Of a DNA stretch of 64,000 bases, positions 10,187 to 21,920 are shown in pieces; the stretch's first letter is position 1, and every line of letters starts with the position of its first letter. The notes under the pieces were generated by a model, which searched no databases, was not told where the DNA came from, and saw only the letters and a list, made by a program, of their open reading frames with translations. The DNA is taken from the NCBI GenBank assembly GCA_001972305.1, contig BDDD01000721.1, positions 113,129 to 177,128 of the forward strand, given 5' to 3'. A program made the position numbers and the translations under genes. This stretch comes from Cephalotus follicularis. Taxonomy: Eukaryota; Streptophyta; Magnoliopsida; Oxalidales; Cephalotaceae.

Positions 10187-10563
10187 TTGTACCTTTAGCT
10201 CTTTCAGCTCTACAGGTGCCTACGGTAAGTAACAAGGGATATAGGAGCCGCACCAGGGATCAACTCGATCTCAAAGTCTATTTCCCTGTCTGAAGGAACA
10301 CCTAGTAACTCTTCGGGGAAGACATCGGGAAACTCACAAAGCACGGGTATGTCCCCTACCTATGGCTTAGTCATCCGAGTATCCACCACATGAGCTAAGA
10401 ATCCTTGTGCACCTTTACCCAAAGCCTTACGTGTAACCATAGCTGAGATCAACTTCAGAGGTGCCGAGCGCTGCTAGCAAACCAGCTCCATGCCTGACTC
10501 ATCGGGCAAGCAAAAGGAAACAACCTTACGCGAACAATCGACCATTGCTCAGTGCCTTACCAG

Positions 10564-10843
10564 TCAATCCATGCCCAGGATGGCATCAAAGTCCTCAATC
10601 TTGAAGGGAATAAGGTCGGCTACAAAACTCCGTCCTTTGATCACCATATCACAACCTCTGTAGACTTGTTCTACATGGTAACTCTGGCCCGTAGGAACTG
10701 ATACAACGATCTCTTCGTCCAAGGAACTCAACACTCCACATGCATGTATGCAAAAATGCATGGGCAACAAAGGATAAGGAGGCTGCCGTGTCAAACAAAA
10801 CCGTGGCATCTCTATTGAAGATAAGAGCCTTACCTATAGCCAC
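10564..10843 (-). pseudogene. T1 aspartic protease region, frameshifted
   Basis: The 10843-10649 frame carries VLFDTAASLSFVAHAF, in which the protease active-site motif D-T/S-G-A has become DTAA. The rest (SFVADLIPFKIEDFDAILGMD) continues in another frame ending at 10564. The usual family order PR-RT is kept. The 10187-10563 stretch is the PR-RT linker with scattered stops. Confidence 0.8.
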
Positions 10844-10912
10844 GTCTGCGGATCCAAGAGCATCTTCTCTGTTCAGGGTGTAGACTCTAGCTGTTGCCGC
10901 TGGTCTACCCTG

Positions 10913-12095
10913 CTAAAGACTTCCACCAGCACTGGATGATCCCGCTTGAGAAGCTGTCGATCCACCTCTGGCTCCCGCAGGTTGTCTATTAGAAGCAGCT
11001 GATCTAGGTGTCGTCGAGGTCTGCTGAACTGGTGGACAATACTTCTTGATGTGCCCAGCCTGGCCACACTGGAAACATTCACGGGTATCTGTCTTGCAGT
11101 TGCCAAAGTGAAAGCGACCACACTTCTGGCACTTAGGAGGTTGTTGGGAAACTGGTGAACTCTGGTGCCTGCTCTGCTGCGCACCACTGGCAGTAGGCAG
11201 ACTCGTCTGCTGCAGAGAAAACGTCCCATGGCCATCAGACCTGGCCTGTCCCCGGTTTCCACCGTCAGCTTGCTGGTTGGGATACCGTTTCCTTCGCTTC
11301 CCTTGTCCTCGGGAGTGACCCTCCCTTTCGCAGCCTGCTGTCCTTCTCTCTTCTGTCACCTTTCCTGGCGGTTCCTCTGTTCTATGATACTCTTCTCAAC
11401 CCTCTTGGCAGATTCACCAAATCTCCAAAGACAGTCCAGTTGGTTGCTGCCACAGTATGTCTCACCTCGGGATTTAACCCATCCAAGAATTTCTCACATC
11501 TCTCCTCTTGGTCTGCAACCAGAGCTGGAGCAAAATGAGACAACTCCATAAAACGGTATTCATACTGGTTCACGGTCATACTCCCTTGACGCAAGTGCAA
11601 AAACTCTCTCCTCTTCCCCTTCACAAAGGTAGCCGGGAAGAAGTACTGACGGAACTCCCGCTTGAAAACCTCCCAAGTGATCATAGCAACAACAGTATGC
11701 CTGGCTTGGAGAGCTTCCCACTTACGAAGAGCATTCTTCCTTACCAAAAAGATGGCAAGTCCAATGCGTGAGTCGTCGGAAACTCCCATCTGTACAAAAA
11801 GCATCTCAAGTTGATTCAACCATGCCTCTGCATCCGCTGGATCATCCGTTCCCTCAAAATTTGTAGCACCTAAACAATGCAGACGTTCCACTGGTAAAGC
11901 CTGAGGTCGAGAACTACTTAAAGCTTGTGCTATCATCATAGCAAACTGCATCCACTCTGCTTGACCACCAGTACCAATCGGAGGAGGTACCTGCGCTGCC
12001 GGGACCTCAGCTGCCACAACTGGTCCGGTCTCTTGTTCAACCATCCCAGGGTTAGCCTGCACACCAGGCCTAACAGGAGGCAGTTCTTGATCCAC
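10913..12095 (-). pseudogene. T1 gag with CCHC zinc knuckle
   Basis: 12095-11382 encodes a retrotransposon gag domain (FEGTDDPADAEAWLNQLE, REFLHLRQGSMTVNQYEYRF, FLDGLNPEVRHTV). A frameshift near 11360-11382 leads to 11359-10913 with a basic and Gln/Ser-rich stretch. That stretch holds a partial zinc element CQKCGRFHFGNC and one canonical CFQCGQAGHIKKYC knuckle (CX2CX4HX4C). It would have packaged the RNA in the virus-like particle. It lies about 220 bp after the PBS. Confidence 0.88.
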
Positions 12096-12312
12096 ATGGG
12101 GTGGGGAGGTCTCTCTTCCTCTACCCTGACCACGTCCTCTGGCTGGGGAGACCCCTCATCCCCTACCCAAGCCACTTCCTCTAGTCTGACGCAGAGGCAC
12201 CATCTACCTTCACATGCAAGGTTAGGACATTACTAACAAGTATACTATATGAAATACAATGCATGCATACCCCCCAAAAGTCTCCAAAGAAACACAAGGA
12301 AACTAAATCGGT

Positions 12313-12325
12313 CTCTCTGATACCA
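12313..12325 (-). other. T1 primer binding site (initiator Met tRNA)
   Basis: The minus strand reads TGGTATCAGAGAG, close to TGGTATCAGAGCA, 6 bp after the 5' LTR end (GCGTGTCA at 12332). Confidence 0.85.
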
Positions 12326-12331
12326 AAAAGC

Positions 12332-15300
12332 TGACACGCCCCGTTCCAAAGTACCCCTGCCGTAGGACGGCGGTGCCAGGTGGAAGGATCCCTCACCTGG
12401 ATCCCTAACCAAACACCAACAAGCAAAGGCTAACGCTAAAGCCAGGGCAGGCCTTAAAAACGCACTGCGGAGGAGAGCCGCGCTTCCCAGACCCAACGCA
12501 CCCAAGCCATAAAAATAAGGAATGCTCGAGCAGGAAGGAGGAATTTCCCATCTCCTCATAGCCAAAAATGCCACACATGTCCTAAAAAACACATGGCAAG
12601 GAAGGGACAAGGAAGGAAGGGTAAAACTATAAAGTAGCCCTTACTTAAAACCATCCACAAAACTCAACACTTAACTAAAGGGAAAACGCACAACACCCAC
12701 TTAGAAAATGCACCGCTTAACTAAAGGGAACACTCTCAATAGCCACTGCCCAAACGCACCGTTCCACTAAAGGAACATGCCAGGGGAGGGAGCCAGGGCA
12801 AATAACACAACACTACGTCTTGCATGGGGCCCCGGGTAGGGATGCCAACACAACACCACAACATGACGTAACACAAGCCAGGCCTGCACCCTATCCTAAG
12901 ACATGCCTTCCCTGGACGAACCATCCTCGGGCACGTCTTCATTGGACAACAACTTCGGACATGTCCTCCCCAGGGCATGACCATACAAACAAGGTTATGC
13001 CCGGGCATAAGAAAATGACAACGTTAAACATAAGGCTAAGCCTGGGATCAACACAAGGGCCCGAGGACAAACGCCAAGCGTTGGGACACTACCTAAGGTC
13101 CCACAAACGGTCAAACTATACTAAGGAGATAACATATCACCCTGACTAGGCACCCAGGGGATCCACCAGGGCTCACCCACCAAAACGTCTCCAGGGACCG
13201 AGCTGGTCCAAGGTCGGGAGGACTGGAAAAACTAAGGAAAACTGCTAACTCCTGCTTAACGCCTACGGCATGCCCAGGGACTACACCCGGGGACGCCACC
13301 AGACTTCAGCTTAGGGTTAACCAACCTGAGCTACAAAGTCAACCTAGAGGTTTGACCAACCATGATCAAGCCACCCCTCCCCCCGGCATCTCAGCAGAAG
13401 TGCCATGCACGAAAGGCCCGGGGAGAAACACTGCAGTTTCACCAAGGCCAAGGCTAGCGAGACCTGCTCCTCTGCCCAGGGTCCAACAACCCCCGAACTC
13501 ACACGTCGTTCCTGCACGCCCAAAACAGTTAGCAACAACAACACCAAGGCTGTGAAAACAACACAAAACAACAAGTATATAAAACAAGAAATGAATTATA
13601 TACACGGTCTCGGGCAAACTGCCAAGGACACACAACATCCAAGAGTTGTACACATGTTTACAAGAAGGTTTTACTAGGCATATATATCAACAAAATCTAT
13701 ACAAAACCCCATGAATGTCCCCAAATGCACGAAGGTGTCCGTGGCCTAGGAGCCATCCTAAGGTGCTGCGTCCGACGTCTACCTCTCTCAACAAGCTGTC
13801 CTTGGTGGATCGCAAGAACACTGCTACCCAGCTCCCTCTGCACACAAAGCTGAGGGGGATTAGTCCAACTGACTAGTGAGTAAGATCAAGGAATATCCTG
13901 GGCAAACCCATTTCCATCGGGGTGCCAAGAGCCAAGGAGAAACATGCCCTGCCCCAACTGGGCCAAAGGACCACCCATATCCACTGCTCAACAAAACAAG
14001 GCAAGGGTGAAAAATACACAAGGATATTAATAACACGGAAAGCCCGATGAGATGTCAAAGCTACCAACTCAATGACTGACATCAAAGAAAGAAGATAAAC
14101 AACAGTTATATATCAGAACATGCCAGGGATCCAAGAATCAACAGAAGATCAACTCTAAGTATCAACAATTACCAAGGCGAATACTGGTACTGTATCAATC
14201 ACAAGCACATTCTACACACGCACGTGCACACATCAAACTCACACACTTCCATAGACGGAACCACCTCAGCATAAATAACAACTCCGTTGATGTTCTATCA
14301 ACGCGGTCATGGGCTACAGGACTGAACACATCCCTCATATACTCATATAGATACCCACTTCCAGAGCATCGCGTGAACATCGGTACAAGGGCGACACAAT
14401 CACTCCTCCCCTGGCAAATCATACATTGGCGTACCTCACTACATTAACCTCGATCGAGGGGCTACGCAACCCCTCCCCCGTCGGCAATCACAAGCTCAAC
14501 ACTACACTAGGTGAACCTCGATCGAGAAGCTACCTTATCAGCAATCACATATAGTTAGTATCGTCGAAGGGGCCCGCGAATCACTGCTCAGCTCTGCCCT
14601 TGACGAGATAACAAAGGAGAACCTCGGCTCAGAGGCAAGTGTATCACCACTTAGACCACCTCGTACCGGCAATTTCATACATAACCAAGTAACCAGCACC
14701 CAGTAACCAATACCCAAGGACAACAACACATGATATCAAATAAAGCATGAATACTTAACAAAAGGGGAAACAACAAGTTTAACGCAGGCAAAGTAGTATT
14801 CACATGCAATATCAACAAGATGACAGGTGAAGAAATCATAGTCAAAGATAATATCATGGAAAGGCATATAAACAATGAACTCTCAGTTATCAATTGATAG
14901 AAAGAAGAACATCCCACTCACTAGTATCAGTAGCTTCCTTAGCTAGCTTCCTTGTTGCGCGGGCTCCAAGCCTAGATCTTCCTCTGCAAGAACAACACAA
15001 AACAACGCTTAGCTACCATGAACAACATCTATGAAGCTATGCATGAACCACATACACCCATGAAAACAAGGGCAAACCTCTCCCTCAGCCTCAAGATCAT
15101 GCCTGCACCAACCATGCGACGCACCAAAACGTACTGAGGAGAACACTCACCTGCTAGACGCGTAGACGGGTGAAAGAAAGTTCCAACCTCAAACAACACT
15201 CAAAGGTTTAGAAGAAAGATGAAGAAGAAAGATGAAAGATGAAAGCTCACTCTCCCAAAACACTTCTTCAGGCGTGATAAGACGTCTGTCGAAACCAACA

Positions 15301-15527
15301 GCCAAACTTCTTAAGCAAGCTTTGCACATCTCCCAACACCAACTCAACCTCTCTGATAACTTATCCACACACAAAAACCATGGGCAACCATTGGGCCTCC
15401 ACCATGCCCAAAGCCCAACCAACACTTCTCCAAGTAAAGAGCCCAAACCAACCACAACCAAGGAGAAAAAAAACTTTCCCCCAGACCCAAACATCAATTT
15501 ATCCAAAAATTAATGCGGTTTGTTACA
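12332..15527 (-). repeat. 5' LTR of T1 (3,196 bp)
   Basis: On the minus strand it starts TGTAACAAACC at 15527 and ends GGCGTGTCA at 12332, followed by the PBS. No ORF has a recognisable product. Local features are a duplicated CCTCGATCGAG word near 14450 and 14517 and an AT-rich left half. Unlike the B, C, D and H LTRs, I do not see a GTCGAC-type palindrome array in it. Confidence 0.88.
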
Positions 15528-16204
15528 ACAGTAATACAATCATCTCCCAAAAATATGCAATTAAAAAGTAGTTATAGTAGCTGTCCAAAGCTATAAAATG
15601 ATTACACATAGCAGAGGTTGATTATGGAATCACCCCCATTGGAAACTACTGTAAATTCGTATGATTAGCCAAAACAATACCCTAAAGCGTCGACAGTTTC
15701 AACTAAAGCGTCGCCGCTTATCTCTAAAGCGTCAATGGTATGTCTAAAGCGTCGACAGTGTTCATTCCCTAAGCATCAATGTAACTGGATAAGGTGTCAA
15801 CATCTATGCCTTAAGCGTTCACGGTTCTATACTAAGCGTCAGCGCTTTATGACGAACAGACAATTTACAACAGCAGCAATTAAAACAGAGCATGCATAAT
15901 CTCATATCAATTCCAATCCAGTTCAACATATAATCATATACAAATCATCACCACATGATATACATGTTATATGTTCAAAAACATGTCAAAAACCCCTACC
16001 TCAAATGCTATCCCAGAATCAAATAAATTGATTCCTCTTTTTAAGTTCCAAACTCCTTCAACTCCAACAATCTCCAATAATCTTACAACTAAATCTATGT
16101 ATGCATGTTATCAGTAGGTATAGGGAATGAAAATCAGTATATACACACCCCTGAATAGCTTTAACAGCAACTGAGCATAAACCAGAAGCTTACCAGGTAA
16201 TTTC
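15528..16204 (-). repeat. LTR H, distal part, with motif array at 15680-15850
   Basis: No gene is seen. This is the far side of an LTR whose minus-strand start lies at 21679. It is separated from the rest by the solo LTR at 16205-20908 and cut on the left by T1. The array holds AAAGCGTCGACAGTTT, AAAGCGTCGCCGCTT, AAAGCGTCAATGGT, AAAGCGTCGACAGTGTT and TAAGCGTCAGCGCTTT in 170 bp. Confidence 0.65.
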
Positions 16205-19200
16205 TGTAACACCCCGTGCTATATTTGGAGTATAATCATATTAGCATGCAATTTTTTGAGCAAGCTATGTATAATAATCTATGAACATTTGGTGATTAAT
16301 TAGGGCTTGTACTAATTTATTTGGGACCAAACTATCAAATTTTATTATGGACTAAATTATTAAATTGTGCATCTGCTAAACCTTGGGTGTAAGACCCAAA
16401 CCTCCTCCTCTTGGACATGACCAAAAAAAAATAGCATAATTAAGGCCCATAAATTATGCTTTCCTAAGTCAAGAATTTGACTCACATTGCTAAATAAGTT
16501 TCCAAGTTCCTAAATCATTTTACATCTTGCATGTTTAAATGGATTAAGGCCCAATTCTTTCTCTTTGTGTGTGTGTGGCTGAATTTAACAAGCCATTAAA
16601 GGCCCAAAACCATGTTTTAATCATGCAATTCGGCCAAGCTCTACATAAGTCAAAAAATTTCTAGATTATTCCATGTTTAGCATAGTATTAAATCATTCAT
16701 TGAAGAGAAAACGACATTCTCATTTCTTCCAAGCCAGCCGACGCCTTCTCTCCATTCTTCAAGTTATACGATTTTAAAGGATTACAAAGGAAGTCAATAT
16801 CGGCACTTGCTTTTCCTGGTAGCCGAACCACTTTCTACTTGCAAGCTCTATATTTTCTTGAAGGATTCTTCAAGAATACAAGTTAGAAGTGGTTTAACTT
16901 TCATCCTCCTAGCATAGTCCAGTAAGATCCTTCTCTTTTTAGCATTACAAGTTGAGGTTTTATTAATAAGTTGATGATGATATACTAAGATGAAGGATGA
17001 AGGATTTAATTTCATAATTAATGATAATTAGACCATTATTATGTCATGTAATTGAAGAATTTATAACCATTTCATGACCAAAATTTTTGGTTTGAGTTTA
17101 TGAAAGGAGAAAGTTGAAATGTCTTGGATTATAAGTGTATTTATGTTAGAATTGTAGAATTGTATCATGTATTAATCATTCCTAAATCTTCTTGCAAATT
17201 TTGGGTTTCAGGCTCAATAAGGAGAAGTTGATTTCTCTTTGGATCTAGGATCTATTTATGCTAAGAATAAAGCCTTAATGCATGATTGGAACTTACCATT
17301 ACTTTCCTCATAATTTTGGGTTTCATAATTGTTAAGGGAGGAGTTGAATTTTTGGGTTTTGTGTATGAAATTGTTCTAAAATTTAAGTTAAAGAGTATTG
17401 ATTTAATTTGTCTTTTAGCTTCCAAAAAAATTTCTGCTTTTGGGTACAAAGACAAATCGACATTTTAATGATGTGTATGCTAGAGATGAAATCTTGTTGC
17501 ATGATTTAAATTCTCCTATATCTTCTCCAATAATTTTGGGTTACATGATGATTAAAGAGGGAATTGAAGTTGTTATCATGATAGAGTCTTCCATTAGTTT
17601 TTCTTACAATATTCGGCTTCTATGGGAATTAAAAAGGATTGATAAATGGCTAAGGTATTAATGATGAATAAGGTGTGGGTGAGTTGAAACTTCATGAGCT
17701 ACTCACCAATCCTATGTTTCTAATTTTCGGGTTTGCTTACAAGTGAACACAAATTGATTCTTGCATAAAGTTTAAAGATGAGATGAATAATGAAGTTTTG
17801 ATTTTGACTATGTAAGTAGTAAAATGTTAAAGCAATGGAAATGGTAAAATCGGGATACAACCTTTATATAGCCGTTATGTTGCCGAAATGACATTTTAAT
17901 CACTTTTCAGACCTAGGGTGGCCTGATTGACTTGAAATATTAATGGTAGACCTTAGAATAGGTTTAAATATTATCTGTAAACTTTCAAGCCAAAGAGACT
18001 TGGTTTGGACTGAAAAGTGCGAAGTTACGCTAAAATCGTTTTGAAATGATAATTTTACAAAGGAGCATATAGCTCTGCTTATCTGTTTGCATTGATTTTT
18101 GAGAGGTAGGATCCTAGAGATGTTTAAAGATATTACTGAAAGTTTTGTGTCAAACGGATATGATTTTGGCAAAAAAGTCTCATTTTTGCAGTTTTTACGA
18201 AAAAATCGTTTTTAAACCTCAGTTTTACAAAGTAGCTCATAGATCCGGTCATCAGTTTGACCTTATTTTTTAGTGGTGGACTCTTGGTTATGAATAAACA
18301 TCTTTTACAAAGTTTTAACTCCATTGGATCTTTAAAAATGGTAAAACGGTGTTAACTTTTGCTTTTGCAGAAAACTCGTTTAGTAATGACTTTAGAAAGG
18401 AAACTAAAGCTGAACTTGTCGGTTTCACTCAATTTTTCAATGACAGACTACTGAGATCTTTTAATTATATTCTGGGAAGTTTCACTTTGATGCGACTTGT
18501 TTTGGTAATGTTTTACTGTTTTAGCGGATTTTACGGAAAAAAATATGGATTTGAAGCCAATATTCCATAACCGTGACTTTAATTGAGTAGATTGTAGTTT
18601 TATTAGAATACTTTTAGAGTATATAGAAGAATAAGTTAGTTTCAAACATAAATATACGGATTCTATGCAATATTGGTCGAATCGACAAGTTTATGGTAAG
18701 ACATTTCATTGCATTTCATGTTATAATCATTGAACATGAGTTCTAAGTCTATTATGTAATGACTTTGTAGACACGGATCCTGTTTCTGATCTGGAGCATC
18801 GCGGGGTTAGTCAGCGTTAGCCGAGTTCAGTAAATCAGTGAGTGAGACATTCCCTTCCTCTTATCTTGAGTCTTTTATTGATATTTGCCATTGAGCTTGT
18901 TATTGATTGTTATGTGATTTACTCCGGGTGCCTAGGTCACCTTCCTGTTTTTCCTTATGTATTGTTGATATCGTATTTCATATCTGATGCTGGGTACTGT
19001 ATGAGTTATGACATATGATACCTACCAGTCCAAGGTGAGCTGTATGTTCGACGCTCAATTCTCCTTAGCATACCCATTGGTCTATGATGGGGTGTTATGT
19101 GGGATCTGCCCCCGGGTTCCATACCTGGATCTATGGCATACTATTGTCTATGATGGTATGCTGAGTGTGAGTGCAGCAGAGCTGCTCCATCACTCACCTG

Positions 19201-19233
19201 TCAGACCGTGTTTGGTTATCTGATTGCACATGA

Positions 19234-19600
19234 TTTCTCGGCGAGGGCCAGGGTCCGTGCATTGATATGCTGGCCCCTCGTGCGAAACATGGATGATATG
19301 GATTAGCTCCTCGGTGAAGGCTAGGGTCTGTGCGGAGATATGACGGCCCCTCGTGTGAGGTATGATGACTACAGTGAGTTTCTCGATGAGGGCCAAGGTC
19401 CGTGCATTGAGATACGCAGGCCCCTCGTGCGAGATATGAGGTATGCAGTTTCTTGGACGAGGGCTAGGGTCCATGCAGAGATATGCCGACCCCTCGGACG
19501 AGGTTGAGATACGTGCACGTGAATTCTCATATGAGGGCTAGGGTCTATGCGATGATACGCTGGCCCCTCGGACGAGGCAGAGAGGATATATAGTCTATGT
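19234..19600 (+). repeat. Five tandem ~72-bp hairpin-forming units
   Basis: The units contain (C/T)GAGGGC(C/T)AGGGTC near the start and a partial complement GGCCCCTCG about 30 bp later, so each can fold as a stem. The AGGGC word sits at 19244, 19317 (as AAGGC), 19389, 19460 and 19534, giving a period of 71-74 bp. Units are diverged, so the array is old. Confidence 0.85.
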
Positions 19601-20773
19601 GGCTGGGTTGAGACATGGGATATAGCAGTGCCATAAGATATGGTGGTGACATGGGATATTGCACCGGTGCATGAGAAGGATATGATGATGATGATATGAG
19701 ATATGAGGAGGATGATGTGATGATGATATGAGATAGATATGGCAGAGCAGAGCAGAGCAGTTACAACAGTGACACGAGATATGATGATGTCATTATAGTT
19801 ATACCAGCATTCCCAGTTTTCTTTTATTAATTTGGGCACATATCTGTCTCTATGATTGATGATCATGTCTTGATTTCTTGATATTCATATATTTTGATTT
19901 TATTGTGACTCTCTTTTACTTGTTGAGTATACTTTGAGCATTTATATTATTTAGAGCTCTCCCGTTATTTCATTGTTGAGTTTAAGCGTTCCTTTTATGG
20001 AGTCATGATGGTATTTTATTTCCTTCATTCATTAACTCTACCCAGTGGGGTATTTATATCTTAATTATGGTATATTTTCTTCAGCGTATCCAATTTTTGA
20101 TGGATGCAATAGGGAATGTTTTGTTCTCACTGACTAAGTCATTTGGACTAACCCCCTCCCAATTTTATTTTGCAGTCGAGGTAGCGGTGGATGATCCAGC
20201 TGATCCACCAGTACGATAGTATCAAGTTTGGAGGTCGACCACAGGCCATGCACCATTCACTGGCAGTTATGTCCAGCTTCACATGCATACATTGGGCATT
20301 TTGGGATGTATATTTTGTTATGGTTATATGAGATAGTTAGTATTTGCTAATTTAATGATTCTCTTTGAGAAATTTATGAACATATAGTGATTATAATGAA
20401 AACGGGCATATATGTGGTGAGCCCGATAAAATAGAACTAGAATGAACTATTGATTCCTCCTTAGGTAGTGTGGATATTATAAACTGTGATTTCTGACAGG
20501 TGAAAAATTTGGGAAATGTCCAATTTTAGGGGGAACTCTTGCAATTTTTCTGCAAAAATTTCACCCTATTAAAATGGACAATTATGTAGATATATCATCA
20601 TGATGATGAGTATAAAAAGGAATATTGTATTGAAATGATGTTAATAGGATTAAGGAGGTCGGGAATGAAGTTAAATAATGAATCTTGAGGTAATATGTTA
20701 TAGGAACAAACGTTGAATATAATGTTAAATATGATTGGAGTAGACTAATGGTTAGGTTAAAAAAAAAACCTAT

Positions 20774-20826
20774 AGTTAAGCCTGCTCGGGCCAGAGATAT
20801 TTTAAGATGGGTGACCTCCTGGGAAG
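20774..20826 (+). other. 5S rRNA-like internal control region near the solo LTR 3' end
   Basis: The 53-bp stretch from AGTTAAG to CTCCTGGGAAG aligns without gaps to plant 5S rRNA from the A-box/intermediate element through the C-box (GATGGGTGACCTCCTGGGA). I count about 9 mismatches against the 5S sequence as I remember it. It is in sense orientation to the LTR, about 80 bp before the LTR end and just after an A-run (about 20759-20768). The rest of 5S is not present. Confidence 0.82.
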
Positions 20827-20908
20827 ATAGGTTGTGTCATGCATAGTTAGTGTTTTATAAGGCACGGCTCGTCGGATAGGAGTAAGGTTATAGGGACGGG
20901 TCGTGTCA

Positions 20909-21679
20909 ATTTCAATCTTCAAGTTTTCCACTTTGAACACTCTAGCTCCACATGAAAGGTTCCAGTGATTACCCAGAATGATTCCTCCTCTCTCAAGTGT
21001 TTCTAACACTAAATTCATTCTCTCAACCACTGATATAAAGGTTCAATGTCCAGGAATTCGTCTGATTCTATTAACTCTAAATTCCAGCCTTTTCTCTCTT
21101 CTCCATCCATTTTCTTTCTCTTTCTTGCTGCTTGCATGTTGCAGGTTTACCAGTCTGCGGGTTTGCAGGTCTGCAGGTTTAGGACACATATGCAAGACTC
21201 TAATCCCAGCTGGTGAGCAGTTGGTGACACGCATTGATGTGTTTTTGCCACGTTTAAGACACCTGCCATGCAAGGAAATGTTTAGCGCCATAGCTTTATT
21301 CCATTCAACACGTATTCCACACCTAGCACCGCTCAAAGCGTCGCCGGTTTCTCCCTGCGCCTCATCTGTTAAGTCACCATTTGCCAAGCCACGTACGCTA
21401 TTACATCCTTCCAATTGACACGTACCAAAACTTCAAAGCGTCGATGGTGTACCCAAGGCATCGACGGTTAATACCAAAGCATTGATGCCTTGGCGTTGGG
21501 CGTCGACGGTTGGCGCCAAAATTAAATCAACTTTCTCTTATTTATGTTAGGCCTCTCATTTCAACCATAATCAACAATTAGCTTAAACAAAAGGGCAATC
21601 AAGCATTTTATCTCGAATCAATGCATATTTTATTTAATAATTGTACAATACATATTGAATTAAAATTGCGGGTATTACA
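20909..21679 (-). repeat. LTR H, proximal part (minus-strand start TGTAATACCCGC at 21679)
   Basis: The first 5 bp are the TSD of the solo LTR. On the minus strand the LTR start TGTAATACCCGCAATTTT lies at 21679. Motif words recur at 21340-21520 (AAAGCGTCGCCGG, AAAGCGTCGATGGT, AGGCATCGACGGTT, GGGCGTCGACGGTTGG). A run of CTGCAGG-like words at 21139-21180 (GCAGGTTTACCAGTCTGC...) looks like local slippage. I see no purine tract upstream of the start on the minus strand, so H is not clearly the 3' LTR of the Tat element next to it. Confidence 0.65.
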
Positions 21680-21920
21680 AAAATAATGTTACTTTGCTTT
21701 TATCCACTTGTAAATTTGAAACATTTAAAAACAACTTCACAACTTCCCACACAAAACAAAACGACTGCGCTGAGAAAACGGCTACAATCAAGTGTCGTGT
21801 CCTTTCACCTTACTTCTACTTTTTACTTTATTACTTTACCATTCTCACTTTTCACTATTTATCATTTTTTTTAAACCCAAAACCCCAATCTTCTCAAAAC
21901 CTTTTAAGTTCTATGTAACC

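Larger units (their letters stand above)
7136..15527 (-). mobile_element. T1: Tekay/Del-type Ty3/gypsy chromovirus, 3' LTR interrupted by copia A
   Basis: On the minus strand the order is 5' LTR (15527-12332), PBS (12325-12313), gag, PR, RT-RNase H, INT, chromodomain-like tail, PPT (7414-7401), then 265 bp of 3' LTR (7400-7136). RT before integrase is the gypsy order. The long LTR (3.2 kb), Met-initiator PBS and C-terminal WRNH..EEATWE..D.M..YP.LF segment indicate the Tekay/Del chromovirus clade. Coding parts are spread over several frames, so the copy is dead. On the right it abuts ACAGT (15528-15532), the presumed TSD. The partner is beyond the copia insertion and not visible. Confidence 0.9.
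16205..20908 (+). mobile_element. 4,704-bp solo LTR (Tekay/Del-type) with perfect TSD ATTTC
   Basis: It begins TGTAACACCCCG and ends GACGGGTCGTGTCA. The flanks are ATTTC at 16200-16204 and ATTTC at 20909-20913, a perfect 5-bp target duplication. No gag-pol domain is present, so it is an LTR-LTR recombination product. Inside are a five-unit tandem repeat (19234-19600), a putative splice acceptor after CTAACCCCCTCCC (AG at 20174-20175), and a 5S-rRNA-like segment (20774-20826). The ORFs within it are short and unrecognised. Confidence 0.93.

Noticed and set aside
7148-15513. Similar small ORFs at 7148-7501 and 15232-15513 as a conserved peptide gene pair.
   Set aside because: They are the two LTR copies of T1 read on the wrong strand. 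Similarity is at the DNA level.
12332-15527. Several ORFs of 60-120 codons in the T1 LTR, and similar ones in other LTRs, as genes.
   Set aside because: They overlap on both strands, have no recognisable domains, and are composed of LTR sequence.
20774-20826. A functional 5S rRNA gene.
   Set aside because: Only the control-region part is present, with about nine mismatches. The 5' and 3' thirds and a terminator are missing, and it sits inside an LTR.
20909-21679. LTR H as the 3' LTR of the Tat element.
   Set aside because: No polypurine tract precedes TGTAATACCC on the minus strand, and the second LTR is not visible. Left as a separate LTR of unknown family.
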